From NCBI GenBank assembly GCA_029990205.1, contig JAPEKQ010000001.1, positions 124,001 to 188,000 of the forward strand: 64,000 bases of DNA, read 5' to 3'. The translations under genes and the position numbers were made by a program. Position 1 is the stretch's first letter. Each line of letters begins with the position of its first letter. Below the pieces are notes generated by a model. It searched no databases, had not been told where the DNA came from, and saw only the letters and a program-made list of their open reading frames with translations. Origin of the DNA: a bacterium. Lineage in GTDB: Bacteria > Joyebacterota > Joyebacteria > Joyebacterales > Joyebacteraceae. Below, one piece after another: positions 61,606-64,000 of the stretch.

Positions 61606-62235
61606 CTAGTCGCTTCCACCCATCCACGCGCGCTCGATACCAAGAATGATCTTGAGCGACGTCGCCATCATCCCGAGACCGACACCGATCATCACGCCGC
61701 GCTTCGCCGCGAGATTCGGCACGTTGAGGATCCACTGCGTCGCCGCAGGGATCGACTCGTGGATGAGATCTCCGATGGGCACGCGGCCGAGCATCACGAT
61801 GCAGGCCGCGACGAGAAGCAGGGTCGCCTCAAGCGTCCTGGCGCGGAAGGCCCGGAACGCCGCGGAAGCGATATAGAACGCCAGGAGCGAGAACATCGTT
61901 GCCTCGATCGGCACCTGGACGTTGAGGAACATGAGATTGAACGGAGAGCCCGGGAGCTGATGCTGCGGGTGAAGGAAGCCCAGCCCGATCATGCTGACCA
62001 GACCCAGCAGGGTCACCCAGCTGAACGCCCGGTCGTCCGCCCGGTTCCTGATCTTGTGGAAGTGCATCCTGATGAGACTCACGGTGCCCAGCAGGAACGC
62101 GAAGGCCAGGAGCGTCTGCAGCCATCCCAGGACGATCTCGTACGTGTCCTGGACGGTGGGGTGCGGAATGAAATACTGCACCGCCATGAAGAGCCCCGCG
62201 ATGAAACAGAGAGCGAGTGGAATCTGACGTCGCAT
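61606..62235 (-). CDS. Cassette subunit B (second-copy): multi-span membrane protein
   Basis: This is a 209-residue paralogue of the protein at 58137, with the shared blocks FNLMFLNVQVPIEATMFSLL and CIVMLGRVPIGDLI and the ending IILGIERAWMGGSD. Five predicted helices. AAAGGACCT just before the ATG at 62235 supports this start over an upstream one that lacks the MRRQIPLA opening shared with the paralogue. It follows subunit A by 87 bases and is followed by C after 45 bases. Confidence 0.8.
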   Translation of the reverse strand: MRRQIPLALCFIAGLFMAVQYFIPHPTVQDTYEIVLGWLQTLLAFAFLLGTVSLIRMHFHKIRNRADDRAFSWVTLLGLVSMIGLGFLHPQHQLPGSPFNLMFLNVQVPIEATMFSLLAFYIASAAFRAFRARTLEATLLLVAACIVMLGRVPIGDLIHESIPAATQWILNVPNLAAKRGVMIGVGLGMMATSLKIILGIERAWMGGSD

Positions 62236-62322
62236 AGGTCCTTTCCTCGTCTTGTCTGCCCAGTGCGCCTGTGAGCGCGAAGGGCGCCGACCCACCGGGG
62301 CGGTGCAACCGCCCCGCTCCGG

Positions 62323-63579
62323 CTAGCCTGTTACGAAGAGCGGCGCCATGAAGTTCGTCTCGATCACGCCGGTCGCGGCCAGGGTAGCCACGACGACGGC
62401 GACGATGAGAAGCACGCCGGCGATGAACTTGACCGTGTCCTGGCCCTTGAGGCCACCGAGCAGGATGGGCTCACGCGACAGGTAGGCGCTCGCCGCATAG
62501 AGCTCCTCCCCGATCAGCGTGTAGTCGCACGACGTGATGAAGAACGGAAGCTGTGTGACCGCGTCGGTACCGGCGATCTGGATCGCGCCGATGGATGCGC
62601 CGGTCTCCGCCAGCACGAGCGACTCCGCGTAGAACATCCCCATGTAGAGGATCGTTGCGGGGCGCTGCCTGACCATGATGCCGTTGACGCCGGCGACGTA
62701 GGCGAACTGACTACGCGTGAGGTAGAACACATCGTCTTCGCTGTAGGCGTCTGGGCGTCCGGCCTTCGCGTAGGCCTCCTTGACGACCTCCTGCTCGACC
62801 GCCATGACGATCGGGTCCGCGCACGGGACGATGAGCTTGGTGTTGTACTCGGCCGTCTTCTTGGCGACCTCACCGAGGATGTTGATGCCGGCGATGGTCG
62901 CGACGTCGGAGATGGTCGAGAGACCGGTGATGTAGAGGATCGGCTTGCCCATCTCAGTGGCGCGTCCCACGGCGTTGTCCATCTCATCCAGACCCGCGAG
63001 GCGCCGGATGAAGAGATCTTTGCCGGACCTGGCCGCGTTGACGAAGTAGACGATGGCGATGACGAAGATGATGACGGCGACCATCACGTTGATACGGTCG
63101 CCGTTGAACCACTGCGGGAAGGCCTCGACCGGACCGAAGGTCTCCGAGAGCGATTCCCGGCCGTCGAGCCCGACGGTGGCGACGCGGTAGTAGGTCGGCT
63201 CGTTGTCGCCGATACCGCTGTCCCGGTAGTTGTCCTGGACGAACGGGACTCTCCCGGCAAACGCGAAACCGGTCTCCGGATGGGCCGAACGGTAGATGCT
63301 GTATCCAAGAAGGGTGCCGCTCTCAGAATCGGGAGAGTGCTCCCACGTGACGTTGATCGAGCTGCCGCGGTCGTTGGGTGTGTCGACGGCCGTCACCGCT
63401 GTCGGCGGCATCAGAGGCTGCAGGACCTCCTCGGTCATGGTCTCTGCAGTTTCGATGTCACCGTCCTGCTGTGCCAGCGCGACTCCCGCGCACAAGAAAA
63501 GGGCCACCGCGATCGTGACGACCGCAACCGACCCCATCCCAGAGCGCCCAACGCGAGCGAGCCCTCTGTCTGCGAGCAT
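62323..63579 (-). CDS. Cassette subunit A (second-copy): fibronectin-III, membrane and DUF6754-like protein
   Basis: This is a 418-residue paralogue of the protein at 58794: signal segment (about 16-37), fibronectin-III domain (57-148; YSIYRSAHPETGFAFAG and YYRVATVGLDGRES), membrane helix (164-182), large conserved domain (about 188-380) and C-terminal helix (384-404). GRATEMGKP (205-213) and LLGGLKG (373-379) flank the large domain. AAAGGAG is six bases before ATG 63579; an upstream in-frame start would begin beyond the promoter at 63707-63735. It is the first gene of the eight-gene operon. The role is unknown; sensing, assembly or transport at the inner membrane are open. Confidence 0.8.
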   Translation of the reverse strand: MLADRGLARVGRSGMGSVAVVTIAVALFLCAGVALAQQDGDIETAETMTEEVLQPLMPPTAVTAVDTPNDRGSSINVTWEHSPDSESGTLLGYSIYRSAHPETGFAFAGRVPFVQDNYRDSGIGDNEPTYYRVATVGLDGRESLSETFGPVEAFPQWFNGDRINVMVAVIIFVIAIVYFVNAARSGKDLFIRRLAGLDEMDNAVGRATEMGKPILYITGLSTISDVATIAGINILGEVAKKTAEYNTKLIVPCADPIVMAVEQEVVKEAYAKAGRPDAYSEDDVFYLTRSQFAYVAGVNGIMVRQRPATILYMGMFYAESLVLAETGASIGAIQIAGTDAVTQLPFFITSCDYTLIGEELYAASAYLSREPILLGGLKGQDTVKFIAGVLLIVAVVVATLAATGVIETNFMAPLFVTG

Positions 63580-63706
63580 CCACTGCTCCTTTCCCCTACC
63601 GGAATGAGAAGAGGCTCCATGAGCCCCCGGGCTCCGTCGAACCGCCGACTCTGACGAGCCCCGGACTCCACCAAGCCCCCTCCTCTTACGCATTATGAGT
63701 GCCCGG

Positions 63707-63735
63707 AGATTATCAGACACCTTGTTGCCTGTCAA
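63707..63735 (-). promoter_or_regulatory. Promoter for the eight-gene cassette operon
   Basis: Minus-strand TTGACA (63730-63735), 17-base spacer and TAATCT (63707-63712), giving an mRNA leader of about 120 bases. No other promoter was found between the eight genes. Confidence 0.7.
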
Positions 63736-63749
63736 GATTTTACGCATAC

Positions 63750-63774
63750 GGGCGGACCCCCCGGGGGCCCGCCC
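63750..63774 (-). terminator. GC-rich hairpin after the truncated gene
   Basis: GGGCGG (63750-63755) and CCGCCC (63769-63774) enclose an A-C mismatch and a CCCC/GGGG inner stem. It lies 80 bases past the end of the upstream gene and just before the cassette promoter. Confidence 0.6.
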
Positions 63775-63854
63775 GTCAACGTGTGTCACTCATCTATTCG
63801 AGCCGCCCCGGCGGTGAACGCCGCCGGTCGGCCGGGCGCCGCAGGACGGCGCCG

Positions 63855-64000
63855 CTACCCTTCGATCATCTCGACATTCGCGCGCGGGAGCGTCGCCTCG
63901 GTCCCGTCGCTGAACCTGACGCTCAGCACCCGGACCATCGACTCCGACTCCATCTTCTGAAGCTCGTTCGGCAGTCCGGTCACCTCTCCGAGTCTACCAA
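63855..64000 (-). CDS. C-terminal end of an unknown protein (cut by window edge)
   Basis: An open frame enters from the right edge and ends with TAG at 63855-63857, giving 47 visible residues. The tail (VRVLSVRFSDGTEATLPRANV near the end) looks like a small beta barrel of the SH3/KOW type, but I cannot name the protein. It is followed by the hairpin at 63750-63774. Composition is like its neighbours. Confidence 0.5.
   Translation of the reverse strand, partial: GRLGEVTGLPNELQKMESESMVRVLSVRFSDGTEATLPRANVEMIEG

Noticed and set aside
59911-62274. Plus-strand open frame of 787 codons opposite the cassette genes
   Set aside because: It is antisense to four genes with paralogous conservation; its His/Arg/Asp-rich product has no motif and no start signal.
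62323-63789. Upstream start (extra 70 residues) for the second cassette A protein
   Set aside because: It would begin upstream of the promoter at 63707-63735, and the paralogue begins directly at its signal peptide.
1-64000. CRISPR array, tRNA, rRNA, phage or insertion sequence
   Set aside because: No regularly spaced direct repeats, no GGTTCRA-type tRNA arm in a cloverleaf context, no rRNA-like sequence and no transposase or integrase gene were seen.

Overview
The window is GC-rich, almost fully coding DNA from a diderm (LPS-producing) bacterium. Supporting genes are lpxC/lpxD for lipid A, bamA, an OmpH/Skp-like chaperone, a BamD-like lipoprotein, tamB, lolC/lolD, TolC, TonB/ExbBD and a TonB-dependent receptor. 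It also carries an mcsA-mcsB-clpC protein-arginine-phosphorylation set best known from Firmicutes, four PorV/PorQ-like outer-membrane proteins, FlgD-Ig-like C-terminal domains resembling type IX secretion signals, and a GWxTD protein. This mixture suggests a lineage of the FCB supergroup, perhaps an uncultured phylum such as Eisenbacteria, Krumholzibacteriota or Latescibacterota. That placement is inference; no rRNA gene is present.

Layout. 1-8.8 kb (minus): lpxC (cut by the edge), lpxD, ompH/skp, bamA and tamB. 9-16.6 kb (minus): a tight operon lysS-lolC-lolD-mcsA-mcsB-clpC that ends in a nest of hairpins. 16.7-25.9 kb (minus): a seven-gene unit running from a secreted Ig-like protein through a PorV fusion, bamD-like, nadD, polA and coaE to prfB, which carries a programmed +1 frameshift. 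26-27.7 kb: a divergent pair of a PorV-like gene (apparently leaderless) and a small secreted protein. 27.8-30.7 kb: lpd and an aspartokinase, divergently transcribed. 30.7-40.3 kb (minus): an eight-gene unit coding a Yip1-like membrane protein, TolC, a MacA/HlyD adaptor, an ABC ATPase, two MacB-like permeases, a GWxTD protein and an amidohydrolase. 40.6-43.0 kb (minus): exbB-exbD-exbD-tonB. 43.7-47.1 kb (plus): two paralogous lipoproteins behind a consensus promoter. 47.3-55.5 kb (minus): a degenerate nuclease-like gene, then an operon of TonB-dependent receptor, a large secreted protein and two PorV-like porins. 55.7-56.5 kb: a LipM/LplA-type lipoyl ligase or octanoyltransferase.

56.6-63.6 kb (minus) holds the most unusual feature: an eight-gene operon made of two tandem copies of a four-gene membrane cassette (order A-B-C-D, A-B-C-D) that I cannot assign to any described system. 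A is a signal-peptide, fibronectin-III, membrane and large conserved-domain protein. B and D are multi-span membrane proteins. C is an extracytoplasmic domain anchored at both ends. All four subunits are duplicated in the same order, as expected for a complex with two paralogous versions.

The promoters that can be read are of the sigma-70 TTGACA-N16-19 type and stand out as AT-richer stretches. Most genes start behind a clear GGAGG ribosome-binding site, and that was used to correct many start codons, including GTG and TTG starts. No tRNA, rRNA, CRISPR array, insertion sequence or phage gene was seen.
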